Of a DNA stretch of 49,391 nt, positions 8,606 through 16,676 are shown piece after piece. Below the pieces are notes generated by a model. It was not told where the DNA came from and made no database searches. It saw only the letters and a program-made list of their open reading frames with translations. Position 1 is the stretch's first letter. Each line of letters starts with the position of its first letter. Source of the stretch: Streptomyces hiroshimensis (GTDB taxonomy: Bacteria > Actinomycetota > Actinomycetes > Streptomycetales > Streptomycetaceae); NCBI RefSeq assembly GCF_014650335.1, contig NZ_BMUT01000014.1, positions 1 through 49,391 of the forward strand. Reading direction: 5' to 3'. The position numbers and the translations under genes were made by a program.

Positions 8606-9843
8606 CGGACCGGACCACGCGTGCCCCGGCACCCGCGCAGCAGGGCGGCGGGAGCCCCGCCCCGATGTTCACCCCGGCCGCCGTCGCCGCCTCCTGCGCC
8701 GGCTTCGTCCTCATCGGCGCGCTCCAGTCCCTCTACGGGCCCGCGATCCCCGCCCTGCGCGAGGAGTTCGGCCTGTCGCCCTCCGCCGCGGGGCTGGGGC
8801 TGAGCGCCCACTTCATCGGCGGCGTGACCGGCGTCCTGGTCTTCAACCGCGTCCACGGGCGGGCCGGGAACCGCCTGCTCCTGGGAGCCTCCTACGCGCT
8901 GATGGCCCTCGGCAGCGCCGCCTTCGCCTTCGCCCCGGCCTGGCCCGCCGCCCTGGTGGCCGCGCTCGTCGCCGGCCTCGGCTTCGGCGGCATCGACTAC
9001 GGGCTCAACCAGCTGTTCGCCGTCGGCTTCGGCCGCCGCAGCACCGCCATGCTCAACGTCCTCAACGCCCACTTCGGCATCGGCGCGGTCGCCGGCCCCG
9101 CCCTGATCGGCCTGCTCGGGCCCGACCGCTACCCGGTGGTCTTCCTCGCCTTCGCCGCGCTCGCGGCCTCGCTCGTCCTCTTCCTGAAGGGAGTCGGCGA
9201 CAAGGACCCGGCCGGCGCGGCCACCGGCCCCGGCGGCCCGCCGCCCGCACCCGGGCGGGCGGGCCGGGCGGTGCTGCTCCTGGGAGCGTTCGTCCTGCTG
9301 TACGTGGTGCACGTCGGCGTCGAGGCGGGCGTCGGCGGCTGGGAGCCCACCCACCTGGAAGCCGTCGGATACGGCACCGCCACGGCCGCCTCCGCCACCT
9401 CCGTCTACTGGCTGATGCTGACGGCCGGCCGGTTCCTGGTCGTACCGCTGGCCGTACGGTGGTCCGAGCCGCTGATCGTCGCCGTCAGCTGCGCCGGCAT
9501 GACGGTCTGCGCGGCCGCGGCGGCCCTGCCGGGCCTCGCCCCCTACGCGTACGCGGGCGTGGGCCTGTTCATCGCGCCGGTCTTCCCCACCGCCCTGCCG
9601 TGGCTGGGCCGCACCGTGCCCACCGCCCGCCGTGCCGCGGCCTATGTGATCGCCGCGTCGATGGTGGGCGGCGTCGCCGCGGGACCCGCGCTGGGCAGGG
9701 CGATCGAGCTGTCGGGGGTGCGTGCGGTTCCGGTGGTGCTGTGCGGCATGACGGCGCTCTGCCTGCTGGCCGCGCTGTGGCTCGCCCGGGCGACCCGCCC
9801 GCCACGGCCGGACCCTCCGCTCGCCCGTGCGAGTGATATATAG
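8602..9843 (+). CDS. MFS transporter
   Basis: A 413-residue polytopic protein with about 12 hydrophobic segments in two six-helix bundles separated by a Gly/Pro-rich loop (around residues 200-220). The first half contains VLVFNRVHGRAGNRLLLGAS, which corresponds to the conserved MFS loop between helices 2 and 3. The pattern is closer to the sugar-type (FucP-like) or efflux MFS families than to the 14-helix drug exporters; substrate cannot be read. As the last gene of the coupled operon it may export the operon's product or import its precursor. The end overlaps nothing; a weak GC hairpin follows at 9864. Confidence 0.87.
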   Translation: MTDRTTRAPAPAQQGGGSPAPMFTPAAVAASCAGFVLIGALQSLYGPAIPALREEFGLSPSAAGLGLSAHFIGGVTGVLVFNRVHGRAGNRLLLGASYALMALGSAAFAFAPAWPAALVAALVAGLGFGGIDYGLNQLFAVGFGRRSTAMLNVLNAHFGIGAVAGPALIGLLGPDRYPVVFLAFAALAASLVLFLKGVGDKDPAGAATGPGGPPPAPGRAGRAVLLLGAFVLLYVVHVGVEAGVGGWEPTHLEAVGYGTATAASATSVYWLMLTAGRFLVVPLAVRWSEPLIVAVSCAGMTVCAAAAALPGLAPYAYAGVGLFIAPVFPTALPWLGRTVPTARRAAAYVIAASMVGGVAAGPALGRAIELSGVRAVPVVLCGMTALCLLAALWLARATRPPRPDPPLARASDI

Positions 9844-9863
9844 CCGACCGGTGACGGTGTAGA

Positions 9864-9883
9864 GCCGCGGCCGGCCCCGCGGC
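9864..9883 (+). terminator. Short GC hairpin after the six-gene operon
   Basis: GCCGCGG (9864-9870) pairs with CCGCGGC (9877-9883) around a six-base loop, 20 bp after the MFS stop codon. It is weak, but well placed to end the operon. Confidence 0.4.
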
Positions 9884-9959
9884 GCGCGACGATGCCGGGG
9901 CGGGGGTTTCGTACGGATCCACCCCGGCCCAGAACCGTTTCCCCTTGCGTGGAGGTGCC

Positions 9960-10376
9960 GTGTACACCACCGAGCCAGTCGCCGATACCCTTGCCCCGTC
10001 TCCCCAGGAGGACCAGCTGGCCGAGGACTACGCCAGCGTCCTCGGCACCCTCTCCCGCATCGACGAGGCGGTGCGCGAAGGCGCCTGGCAAGGCGTGCGC
10101 GACGAACTCGACCAGCTCATCAGCGCCGCCGAGGACATGTGGTCGACCCTGTCCGACCCCGACCCCAGCGCCGATGACGAGGACGCCGACCGGCGCCGCT
10201 TCCCGGTGACGGCCGACCCCGCCACGGTCCGCCGCCTGGTCACCACCTACGCCGAGCCCTATCCGCTCGGCCGCCTCCTCTACCCCTCGAACGGCGCCAC
10301 CCCGCCCGAGCTGCGGCCCCGGCCCGCCGCCGAGGACCCCGCACTCCACGACGCCCGGCCGGAGGCATGGACCTGA
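9960..10376 (+). CDS. Hypothetical acidic protein
   Basis: A 138-residue acidic protein of unknown function. I chose GTG at 9960 because GGAGG lies five bases upstream; an in-frame TTG at 9945 lacks such a site. The N-terminal half looks helical (LAEDYASVLGTLSRIDEAV, then VRDELDQLISAAEDMW), followed by an Asp-rich stretch and a C-terminal part containing VRRLVTTYAEPYPLG. No signal peptide, membrane segment or catalytic motif is seen. It is followed by a strong terminator, so it appears to be a single-gene unit or the tail of the preceding operon. Confidence 0.65.
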   Translation: MYTTEPVADTLAPSPQEDQLAEDYASVLGTLSRIDEAVREGAWQGVRDELDQLISAAEDMWSTLSDPDPSADDEDADRRRFPVTADPATVRRLVTTYAEPYPLGRLLYPSNGATPPELRPRPAAEDPALHDARPEAWT

Positions 10377-10391
10377 CCCACGGCATTTCCG

Positions 10392-10419
10392 GCGACGGCG
10401 GCCCACGGGCCGCCGTCGC
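10392..10419 (+). terminator. Strong 13-bp-stem terminator
   Basis: A perfect 13-bp stem, GCGACGGCGGCCC (10392-10404) with GGGCCGCCGTCGC (10407-10419), lies 15 bp after the hypothetical gene. It is followed by an unusually A/T-rich stretch that includes TTTAAAAACTTTTT, giving a near-classical intrinsic terminator. Confidence 0.8.
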
Positions 10420-10435
10420 TGCATTTAAAAACTTT

Positions 10436-10465
10436 TTGCCGATGCGAAACCCTTTGCGGCATAAT
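10436..10465 (+). promoter_or_regulatory. Candidate promoter for the M48 protease gene
   Basis: TTGCCG (10436-10441) and CATAAT (10460-10465) are separated by 18 bp, close to the housekeeping sigma consensus. It would start transcription near 10472, which excludes the in-frame ATG at 10464 and favours the protease start at 10527. Confidence 0.55.
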
Positions 10466-10526
10466 GGCGATTCTCCCCCCACCGCATCGACCACTTCCTT
10501 TATTTCTGTGTGAGGGCTCCTGCCCC

Positions 10527-12134
10527 ATGGGCGTCTTTCTGCGTGCCCTGCGTGCACTCGTTCTGCTCGCGGGTTTCTATCTCCTGTGCTTCGTCGTGCT
10601 CGGCGTCTTCGCCGGAATCGGTGCCGCCGCTTATTGGCGGGGTGTTAACCCCCTCGCCCTCAAAGTCACCGTCGTCCTCGCGCTGCTGGCGTTCCCCGTC
10701 GTCCGGGGAATGCTGCTCTTCCGCACGCCCAAGGACGACGGCGAGGACGGAATGCCCGTCAGCGAGGCTCAGCAGCCCCGGCTGTGGGCCGCCGTGCGCG
10801 AGGTGGCCGGCGCCGCCGGCACCCGCATGCCCGACGAGATCCTCCTCACCGGCGACGTCAACGCCGCCGTCACCGAGAACGCCCGCATGCTCGGGCTGCT
10901 GCCCGGCCGCCGCCGGCTCTACCTCGGCACACCCCTGATGACCGGCCTCGACGAGGCCCAGCTGCGGGCCGTCCTCGCCCACGAGTTCGGCCACTACGGC
11001 CACGCCGACACCCGCCTCTCCGCCATCACCGCCCGCGGCCGCCATGCCATCGCCCGTACCGTGAACGCCTTCACGGAGAAGGCCGAACAGCAGGCCGAGA
11101 AGGAGCGGGCGCGGCAGGAGAAGGCCGCGGCCAAGGCCCTGCGCAAGGGCCGCAAGCCCAAGGAGATCGACACCTCCGGAGCCGGCCGCACCTACCGGTG
11201 GATGGGCAAGCTCTTCATCGCCTACGGCCTGTTCGCCCTGCGGGCCACCCGCAGCGACGCCCGCCGCCAGGAGCTCGCCGCCGACCGGCTCGCCGTGCAC
11301 ATCGCCGGCCGCGACGCCACCGCCTCCGCCCTGCGCGAGACCGCGGTCCTCGCCGCCGCCCACGACTTCTACCTCCGCGGCTACGCCACCTGCGGCGCAC
11401 CCGCCGGCCTCCTGCCCCCGTACGGCCAGTTCTACGGCGGCCTGGCCCGGCTGCTCGCCGAGCCCGCCCGCCAGGAAGAGCTCGACAAGCTGCGCCACGA
11501 TCTCCCCGCGGAGGAGCCCTCCCCCTACGACGCGCACCCGCCGACCGGCGAGCGGATCCGCCTCATCGCGGCCCTTCCCGACGACGGCCGCGGCCGGTTC
11601 CCCGCCGGGCCCGCCCTGGCTCTCCTGCACGAACCCGAGCGCGTCCTCGCCGAGCTCGAAGCGGCCACCCTCACCCAGGAGGCCCTGCACATGCGCCGCG
11701 CGGACTGGCCCGAGCTCGTCCACCTGGGCATCCGCGCCGGCCACGAGGCCGATGCGGAACCGCTGCGGCACGCCGTCGCCCGGGTCACCGGCGGTCACAC
11801 CGGCCTCCACGCACTCCTGGACGCCGCCGACCGCGGCGCCCTGTGGCAGATAGCCGACGGCCTGCCCAAGTCGCGCACGGCCGAGCGGGCGAGCGGCCGG
11901 GCCGCACGCGAATTCCTGCGCCCCGCCCTGCTCGACTCCCTCTCCAGCCTCGTACTGCTGGAGCTCGTCGACGCCCGGATGGCCTGGTGGGAGATGTCCT
12001 GGGCCGAGAGCGCCCGGCTGCGCCTGCCCGACGGGTACGACACCTGGCTGCAGCCGGCCCTGGAGGCGCTCGTCGCCGACGTCCCGGACACCGCACCGCT
12101 GCGCCGGCTGCTGCCGCATGCCTCGCCCGCCTGA
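10527..12134 (+). CDS. Membrane M48-family zinc metallopeptidase
   Basis: A 535-residue HtpX/Ste24-like protease. Two hydrophobic segments near the N-terminus (VLLAGFYLLCFVVLGVFAG, then VTVVLALLAFPVVRG) anchor it in the membrane. The zinc-binding AVLAHEFGHYGH places HEFGH at about residues 152-156. The third ligand is probably the Glu of RRQELAADR about 95 residues later. A Lys/Glu-rich coiled stretch lies between them. The long C-terminal region (after about residue 330) is unlike HtpX and is not recognised. The ATG at 10527 lies just after a good promoter. The family degrades damaged membrane or secreted proteins. Confidence 0.87.
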   Translation: MGVFLRALRALVLLAGFYLLCFVVLGVFAGIGAAAYWRGVNPLALKVTVVLALLAFPVVRGMLLFRTPKDDGEDGMPVSEAQQPRLWAAVREVAGAAGTRMPDEILLTGDVNAAVTENARMLGLLPGRRRLYLGTPLMTGLDEAQLRAVLAHEFGHYGHADTRLSAITARGRHAIARTVNAFTEKAEQQAEKERARQEKAAAKALRKGRKPKEIDTSGAGRTYRWMGKLFIAYGLFALRATRSDARRQELAADRLAVHIAGRDATASALRETAVLAAAHDFYLRGYATCGAPAGLLPPYGQFYGGLARLLAEPARQEELDKLRHDLPAEEPSPYDAHPPTGERIRLIAALPDDGRGRFPAGPALALLHEPERVLAELEAATLTQEALHMRRADWPELVHLGIRAGHEADAEPLRHAVARVTGGHTGLHALLDAADRGALWQIADGLPKSRTAERASGRAAREFLRPALLDSLSSLVLLELVDARMAWWEMSWAESARLRLPDGYDTWLQPALEALVADVPDTAPLRRLLPHASPA

Positions 12135-12190
12135 CGCCCCGTCGGCCACCCACCCCCCACCCCCCTTCTCATGAATCGAGCCGAACCCCC

Positions 12191-13270
12191 GTGGCGCGAC
12201 TGCTGCCCCTCCTCGTCATAGCCCTCGGCCTCTTCTTCTGGTACAGATCCCGCAGGAACGCCGCCGCCCGGCCCGGGGGCGCCGCGGGCGCCGCTTCCTC
12301 CTCACCGGGCCTGTCCAAGGAGGCCGCCGCCCTCGGGTTCCTCCCGCAGGACCGGCAGGACGCCGAGCGGCTGATGCGCGATCCGCAGATCGACGGCGCA
12401 CGGGAAGCGGCGGAGCGCGGCGCATGGGAGCCCGCCGCCCGGGCCCTGGCCGCCGCCGGGCGGGACTGGGAGCGCCGCACGGCGCTCGTCATCGCCCTCG
12501 CCAACGTGGCGGCGGAAGAGGACGCCTGGCTGACGGCCTGGCAGACCGCGCACCCGGGCGACCCCGGCGCCGCCGCCGTCCGTGCCCGCTCCACCGTCTT
12601 CCTCGCCTGGGAGCTGCGGGGCGGCAGTTCGGCGAAGGAGACCAGCGCCGAGCAGTTCGAGGGCTTCCACCGCGTGCTGCTGCGGGCCCGCGAGGACATC
12701 GCGCGGGCCATGGAGCTGGACGCCGAGGATCCGTCCCCGTACGTCTCCGACCTCTGGGCAGGGCTCGGCCTCGGCTACCCGCACGCGTACGTCGACGAGC
12801 TGTGGGCGGAGATCACCACCCGGGCGCCGTTCCACTTCGAGGCGCACTACGGCGCCCTGCAGTACTGGTGCGCGAAGTGGCACGGCTCGGCGGAGCTCGC
12901 CCGCGACTTCGCGGACAAGGCCGCCTCCGGCGCCCCGGCCGGCACCTTGCTGCCGGCCCTGCGGCTGATCGCCTTCTTCGAACACCTGGACAGGCCGCTG
13001 GCCGCCAGGCACTACCGCACCCCGGAGGTCACGGCCATGGTCGACGCCGTGCTCGCCGACCTCCCGGCCGTCCGGCCCGACCACCCGCGCCTCGCGGAGG
13101 TCCGCCACCTGCTCGCCTTCTTCCTGGTGCAGCAGAAGCGCCATGCGGAAGCCCTCGAACAATTCCGTCTGGTCGACGGATGCGTCGGCGCCATGCCCTG
13201 GAAGTACTTCGGCGACGCCGCAAAGCTCTACTGCGATTACCGTGAACGAGCCGTTCAGGGCGCCCGGTAG
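12191..13270 (+). CDS. Hypothetical membrane-anchored, TPR-like helical protein
   Basis: A 359-residue protein starting at GTG 12191, with an N-terminal membrane helix (LLPLLVIALGLFFWYRSRR) and then a soluble helical domain. The pattern of paired helices, for example REAAERGAWEPAARALAAAG and later LLAFFLVQQKRHAEALEQF, looks like a TPR/HEMK-type solenoid, but no canonical repeat can be proved by eye. Streptomyces often carry such proteins without an assigned function. It follows the M48 protease by 56 bp and is probably cotranscribed, so a role in membrane quality control is possible but unproven. No strong ribosome-binding site is visible. Confidence 0.7.
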   Translation: MARLLPLLVIALGLFFWYRSRRNAAARPGGAAGAASSSPGLSKEAAALGFLPQDRQDAERLMRDPQIDGAREAAERGAWEPAARALAAAGRDWERRTALVIALANVAAEEDAWLTAWQTAHPGDPGAAAVRARSTVFLAWELRGGSSAKETSAEQFEGFHRVLLRAREDIARAMELDAEDPSPYVSDLWAGLGLGYPHAYVDELWAEITTRAPFHFEAHYGALQYWCAKWHGSAELARDFADKAASGAPAGTLLPALRLIAFFEHLDRPLAARHYRTPEVTAMVDAVLADLPAVRPDHPRLAEVRHLLAFFLVQQKRHAEALEQFRLVDGCVGAMPWKYFGDAAKLYCDYRERAVQGAR

Positions 13271-13340
13271 TCACACGCCGTTCAACCGGGGCGCATCCTC
13301 CTCCACCCCGGCAAACCCCCGGCACAACCGAATAAAGAAG

Positions 13341-13416
13341 CAGAGCCCAATCCGTTTCCGGTCTTGCGCAGCGTGAACTCCCCGCTGCTGTCGGCCACTT
13401 GACGGATTGGGCTCTG
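13341..13416. repeat. 15-bp perfect inverted repeat with 46-bp spacer
   Basis: CAGAGCCCAATCCGT (13341-13355) and its exact reverse complement (13402-13416) flank 46 bp. It lies between the TPR-like gene and the cupin gene. It could be a long-loop terminator, the ends of a tiny mobile-element remnant, or a cupin-operon leader structure. Confidence 0.85.
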
Positions 13417-13506
13417 TTGTCTTGCCGCTGCCCGGTTTACTGGGGAACGCTCGGAACCCAGCCGGTCGGGGGCGCTGCAGCGCACCGCAATGGATCTGGA
13501 GGAGAA

Positions 13507-14025
13507 ATGACGACAGCGCCGTACGGGCGGGAAGAACTCCCCTTAGGCCGGGACGGTGTTCTGCCGGCCGTTCTCAAGCCGGGCGACGGAGTGCAGCGGC
13601 TCTGGGGGCAGGGATCCCTGGTCACCGTGAAGCTCACGGCCGAACAGACCGGGGGCGCGATGGGAATGACGCATTTCGCGGCGACGCTCGGCGAGCGCTC
13701 CCCGAGCCACATCCACACGCTGGAGGACGAGATCTTCATGATCAGGAGCGGCGGCGTGCGCGCCACGGTGGGCGACCGCACCGAACTCCTCGAAGGCGGC
13801 AGCGTGCTCTTCCTGCCGCGCGGAATTCCGCATTCGTATCTGGTGGAGAGCGAGACGGCCGACCTGTACGTACTCACCTGCCCCGGCGGATTCGAGCGCT
13901 TCTTCCTGGAAGGCGGATACCCCGTGCACCTGGGGGCCGAGGCACCGGTGGGCGATCGCTGGTCCGTCGAGCGCACCCAGGAGGTCGCGGAGAAGCTCGG
14001 ACTCGGCATCACCTGGGACACCTGA
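13507..14025 (+). CDS. Cupin-domain protein (quercetinase-like)
   Basis: A 172-residue single-cupin protein. The metal-binding motif is visible as GERSPSHIHTLEDEIFMI (His, His, Glu), with the second cupin motif in the FLPRGIPHSYLVES segment (His). This places it near bacterial quercetin 2,3-dioxygenase-like cupins, which oxidise flavonoids or related aromatics, though many such cupins have other roles. GGAGGAG directly precedes the ATG at 13507. It opens a cupin/flavin-oxidase/SDR group (13507-16621) with gaps of 37 and 108 bp, suggesting an oxidative pathway for an aromatic or polyol compound. Confidence 0.82.
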   Translation: MTTAPYGREELPLGRDGVLPAVLKPGDGVQRLWGQGSLVTVKLTAEQTGGAMGMTHFAATLGERSPSHIHTLEDEIFMIRSGGVRATVGDRTELLEGGSVLFLPRGIPHSYLVESETADLYVLTCPGGFERFFLEGGYPVHLGAEAPVGDRWSVERTQEVAEKLGLGITWDT

Positions 14026-14062
14026 CCGGCGCAATCACTGGTACCGCACAGAGAGAACAACC

Positions 14063-15751
14063 ATGGGCATGCTGAACAGACGAACCATGCTGACCGGCAC
14101 CGCCGCCGCCGTGGCGGGTGCCGCCGTGACACAGACGGGCCTTGCGCCCACCCGGGCCGCCGCAGCGGGCACCGGCGCCGGGGCGGAGGCCGGCGCGGGT
14201 GCACCTCCGGCGGTCACCGTCCTGCCCGACGACCCGCGCTACGCGGACCTGGTCGTCGGCAACAACACCCGGTGGGTGGGCCGTCCCGAATCCGTGCGCA
14301 TCGTCCACACCACCGAACAGGTCGTCCAGACCGTGCAGGAGGCGGTCCGCGCAGGCAAACGCCTGTCCATACGCGGCGGCGGCCACTGCTACGCGGACTT
14401 CGTCTACAACCCCGACGTCCGCATCGTCATCGACATGACCACGATGGACCAGGTCACCTACGACGAGCAGCGCAAGGCCTTCTGTGTCGAGGCCGGGGCC
14501 ACGCTGCTGCACGTCTACGAATCCCTGTACAAGGGCTGGGGGGTGGCCCTGCCCGGCGGCATGTGCTATTCCGTGGGCGTCGGGGGTCACATCAGCGGCG
14601 GTGGCTACGGGATGCTCTCGCGCAAGCACGGCCTCACAGTCGACCACCTCTACGCCATAGAGGTCGTCGTCGTCGGCGCCGACGGCACGGCGCGGGCCGT
14701 GGTGGCGACGCGCGAGGCCGGCGACCCCCACCGTGACCTGTGGTGGGCGCACACCGGCGGGGGCGGCGGCAACTTCGGCGTGATCACCCGCTACTGGTTC
14801 CGCACCCCGGGCGCGAGCGGCACCGACCCCTCGAAGCAGCTGATGCACCCGCCGAAGGACGTGTTCGTCAGTGCCGTCGCCCTGCCCTGGAACAAGCTCG
14901 ACAAGGCGCGCTTCACCACGCTGGTGAAGAACTTCGGGACCTGGCACGAGAAGAACGGCAGCCCCGACTCGCCCTACGCGTCGCTGTGCAGCTTCCTGAT
15001 GATCAACCACAAGGCGAACAACACCATCGGGCTGCTCACCCAGATGGACGCCGGCGTCCCCGACGCCGAGAAGCTCATCAACGCCTATGTCGCCTCCATC
15101 ACCTCCGCCCTGGGCATCAAGCCCGAGCCGCTGACCGCCGCCGTCGGCGAACAGGGACCGATGCCCGACTTCTTCACCCCCCAGCGGGTGCCGTGGCTGA
15201 CCTCGGTCCGCTTCCTGGGCACCAACAACCCCACGCTCACCAACCCCACCCTGCGGGGCATCCACAAGTCGGCGTATCTGCGCAAGGGCTTCAACGACGC
15301 CCAGATCGCCTCGATGTACAAGCACCTGACCCGCACCGACCTGCAGAACCCCAACTCCATGGTGGTCCTGCTCTCCTACGGCGGGAAGATCAACACCGTG
15401 CGCTCCGGCGACACGGCCTCCGCCCAGCGCGACTCCCTCTTCAAGGGCCTCTTCCAGAGCTTCTGGCCCGACAAGAAGCAGGACCCCCAGAACCTGGCCT
15501 GGACCCGGGAGATCTACACCGAGGTCTTCGCCTCCACCGGCGGCTACCCCGTCCCCGGGCCGGCCGCCGACGGCTGCTACATCAACTACCCCGACAGCGA
15601 CATCGCCGACCCGCAGCAGAACAAGTCGGGCGTGCCCTGGTACACGCTCTACTACAAGGACAACTACCCGCGCCTGCAGCGGGTGAAGGCCGCGTACGAC
15701 CCGCGGAACACCTTCCGGCACTCGCAGTCGATCGCCCTGCCCAAGTCCTGA
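14063..15751 (+). CDS. Tat-exported FAD-binding oxidase with bicovalent flavin (BBE-like)
   Basis: A 562-residue secreted PCMH-type flavoprotein. MLNRRTMLTGTAAAVAGAAV is a twin-arginine signal with a hydrophobic core and an AAA-type cleavage zone. Both covalent flavin attachment sites of berberine-bridge-like oxidases are present: His108 in IRGGGHCYADF and Cys168 in GGMCYSVGVGG. The C-terminal YDPRNTFRHSQSI is the family's substrate-domain end. Relatives include AknOx-type oxidases of sugars and other alcohols, using O2 and releasing H2O2. The substrate is unknown. Together with the cupin and SDR it suggests extracellular oxidation followed by intracellular processing. Confidence 0.9.
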   Translation: MGMLNRRTMLTGTAAAVAGAAVTQTGLAPTRAAAAGTGAGAEAGAGAPPAVTVLPDDPRYADLVVGNNTRWVGRPESVRIVHTTEQVVQTVQEAVRAGKRLSIRGGGHCYADFVYNPDVRIVIDMTTMDQVTYDEQRKAFCVEAGATLLHVYESLYKGWGVALPGGMCYSVGVGGHISGGGYGMLSRKHGLTVDHLYAIEVVVVGADGTARAVVATREAGDPHRDLWWAHTGGGGGNFGVITRYWFRTPGASGTDPSKQLMHPPKDVFVSAVALPWNKLDKARFTTLVKNFGTWHEKNGSPDSPYASLCSFLMINHKANNTIGLLTQMDAGVPDAEKLINAYVASITSALGIKPEPLTAAVGEQGPMPDFFTPQRVPWLTSVRFLGTNNPTLTNPTLRGIHKSAYLRKGFNDAQIASMYKHLTRTDLQNPNSMVVLLSYGGKINTVRSGDTASAQRDSLFKGLFQSFWPDKKQDPQNLAWTREIYTEVFASTGGYPVPGPAADGCYINYPDSDIADPQQNKSGVPWYTLYYKDNYPRLQRVKAAYDPRNTFRHSQSIALPKS

Positions 15752-15804
15752 CACCCGCCCAAGTCCTGACCACTTCTACGGCCTGACCCCGTCCACGTCC
15801 TGAC
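15739..15804 (+). repeat. Duplicated stop-codon segment downstream of the flavin oxidase
   Basis: GCCCAAGTCCTGAC occurs at 15739-15752 (spanning the stop codon) and again, identically, at 15757-15770. A diverged third copy, GTCCACGTCCTGAC, is at 15791-15804. Confidence 0.85.
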
Positions 15805-15827
15805 CCGGCCCGGGAATCCCGGGCCGG
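15805..15827 (+). terminator. Intergenic 11-bp-stem palindrome
   Basis: CCGGCCCGGGA (15805-15815) pairs with TCCCGGGCCGG (15817-15827). It lies between the flavin oxidase and the SDR and may attenuate transcription or protect the upstream mRNA. Confidence 0.5.
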
Positions 15828-15859
15828 CCCCCGGAAGAACCCAGTCGGAGGAGAAGCAG

Positions 15860-16621
15860 ATGACCGCACAGTTCGAAGGCAAGGTCGCCCTCGTCACCGG
15901 GGCGGGCTCGGGCATAGGCCGGGCCAGTGCCCTGGCCTTCGCACGGCAGGGCGCCACCGTCGTCGCCGTCGACGTCGCGCTGGAGCCCGCCGCGGAGACC
16001 GTACGGCTCATCGAGGAGGAGGGCGGCAAGGCCAGCGCCGTCGCCGCCGACGTCACCAGCGCCACGGACGTCGAGGCGATGGTCGCCACGGCGGTGTCCC
16101 GCCACGGCGGCCTGCACATCGCGCACAACAACGCCGGGCTCTTCGCCCGCCCGACGCCCCTGGCCGACACCGACCTCGCCTCCTGGCACCGGCTCCTGGG
16201 CGTCAACCTCACCGGCGTGATGCTGTCGATGAAGTACGAGATCGCCCATATGCGCGAGCACGGCGGCGGTGTGATCGTCAACGCCTCGTCCAACATCGGC
16301 TTCCACGGCCGCCGCCCCGGCATGGCCGCCTACGTGGCCTCCAAGGCGGGCGTCAGCGCGCTGACGCGCGTGGCCGCGCTGGACCACATCAAGGACGGCA
16401 TCCGCATCAACGCCGTCAGCCCCGGCGCCTCGAACACCGCCATGTCCTTCCGCCCCGGCGAGACCGAGGCCGACCGCAACGCGCGGGTGGCCGGGACGGT
16501 GCCGATCGGGCGCGTGGCCGAGACGGAGGAGATCGTGGCGGCGGTGCAGTGGCTCGCCTCGGACGCGGCGAGCTTCGTGGTCGGCCACGACCTGGTGGCG
16601 GACGGCGGCATGACGGCCTGA
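15860..16621 (+). CDS. Short-chain dehydrogenase/reductase (SDR)
   Basis: A 253-residue classical SDR. It shows the nucleotide-binding TGAGSGIGRASA, an acidic VDVALEP after the second strand (favouring NAD over NADP), the NNAG motif, and the catalytic Ser, YVASK pair (NASSNIGFHG, then AAYVASKAG). The C-terminus GHDLVADGGMTA is standard for the family. The ATG at 15860 has GGAGGAG upstream. As the third member of the cupin/oxidase/SDR group it probably oxidises or reduces a pathway intermediate in the cytoplasm. Confidence 0.92.
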   Translation: MTAQFEGKVALVTGAGSGIGRASALAFARQGATVVAVDVALEPAAETVRLIEEEGGKASAVAADVTSATDVEAMVATAVSRHGGLHIAHNNAGLFARPTPLADTDLASWHRLLGVNLTGVMLSMKYEIAHMREHGGGVIVNASSNIGFHGRRPGMAAYVASKAGVSALTRVAALDHIKDGIRINAVSPGASNTAMSFRPGETEADRNARVAGTVPIGRVAETEEIVAAVQWLASDAASFVVGHDLVADGGMTA

Positions 16622-16630
16622 CCTCTCCTT

Positions 16631-16664
16631 CCCGGGGTGCGGGGCGCTCACCCCGCGCCCCGGG
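16631..16664. terminator. Bidirectional hairpin between convergent genes
   Basis: The segment pairs CCCGGGG and GCGGGG on the left with CCCCGC and CCCCGGG on the right around a short loop. It fills the gap between the SDR and ferritin-like genes, so it can terminate both transcripts. Confidence 0.7.
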
Positions 16665-16676
16665 ACGCTGCACGTC

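Noticed and set aside
10464..10526. Earlier ATG for the M48 protease
   Set aside because: It overlaps the -10 element of the best promoter and has no Shine-Dalgarno sequence; the hydrophobic N-terminus starts properly at 10527.
13341..13416. Calling the inverted repeat a full insertion sequence
   Set aside because: There is no transposase, no clear target duplication and only 46 bp between the arms.
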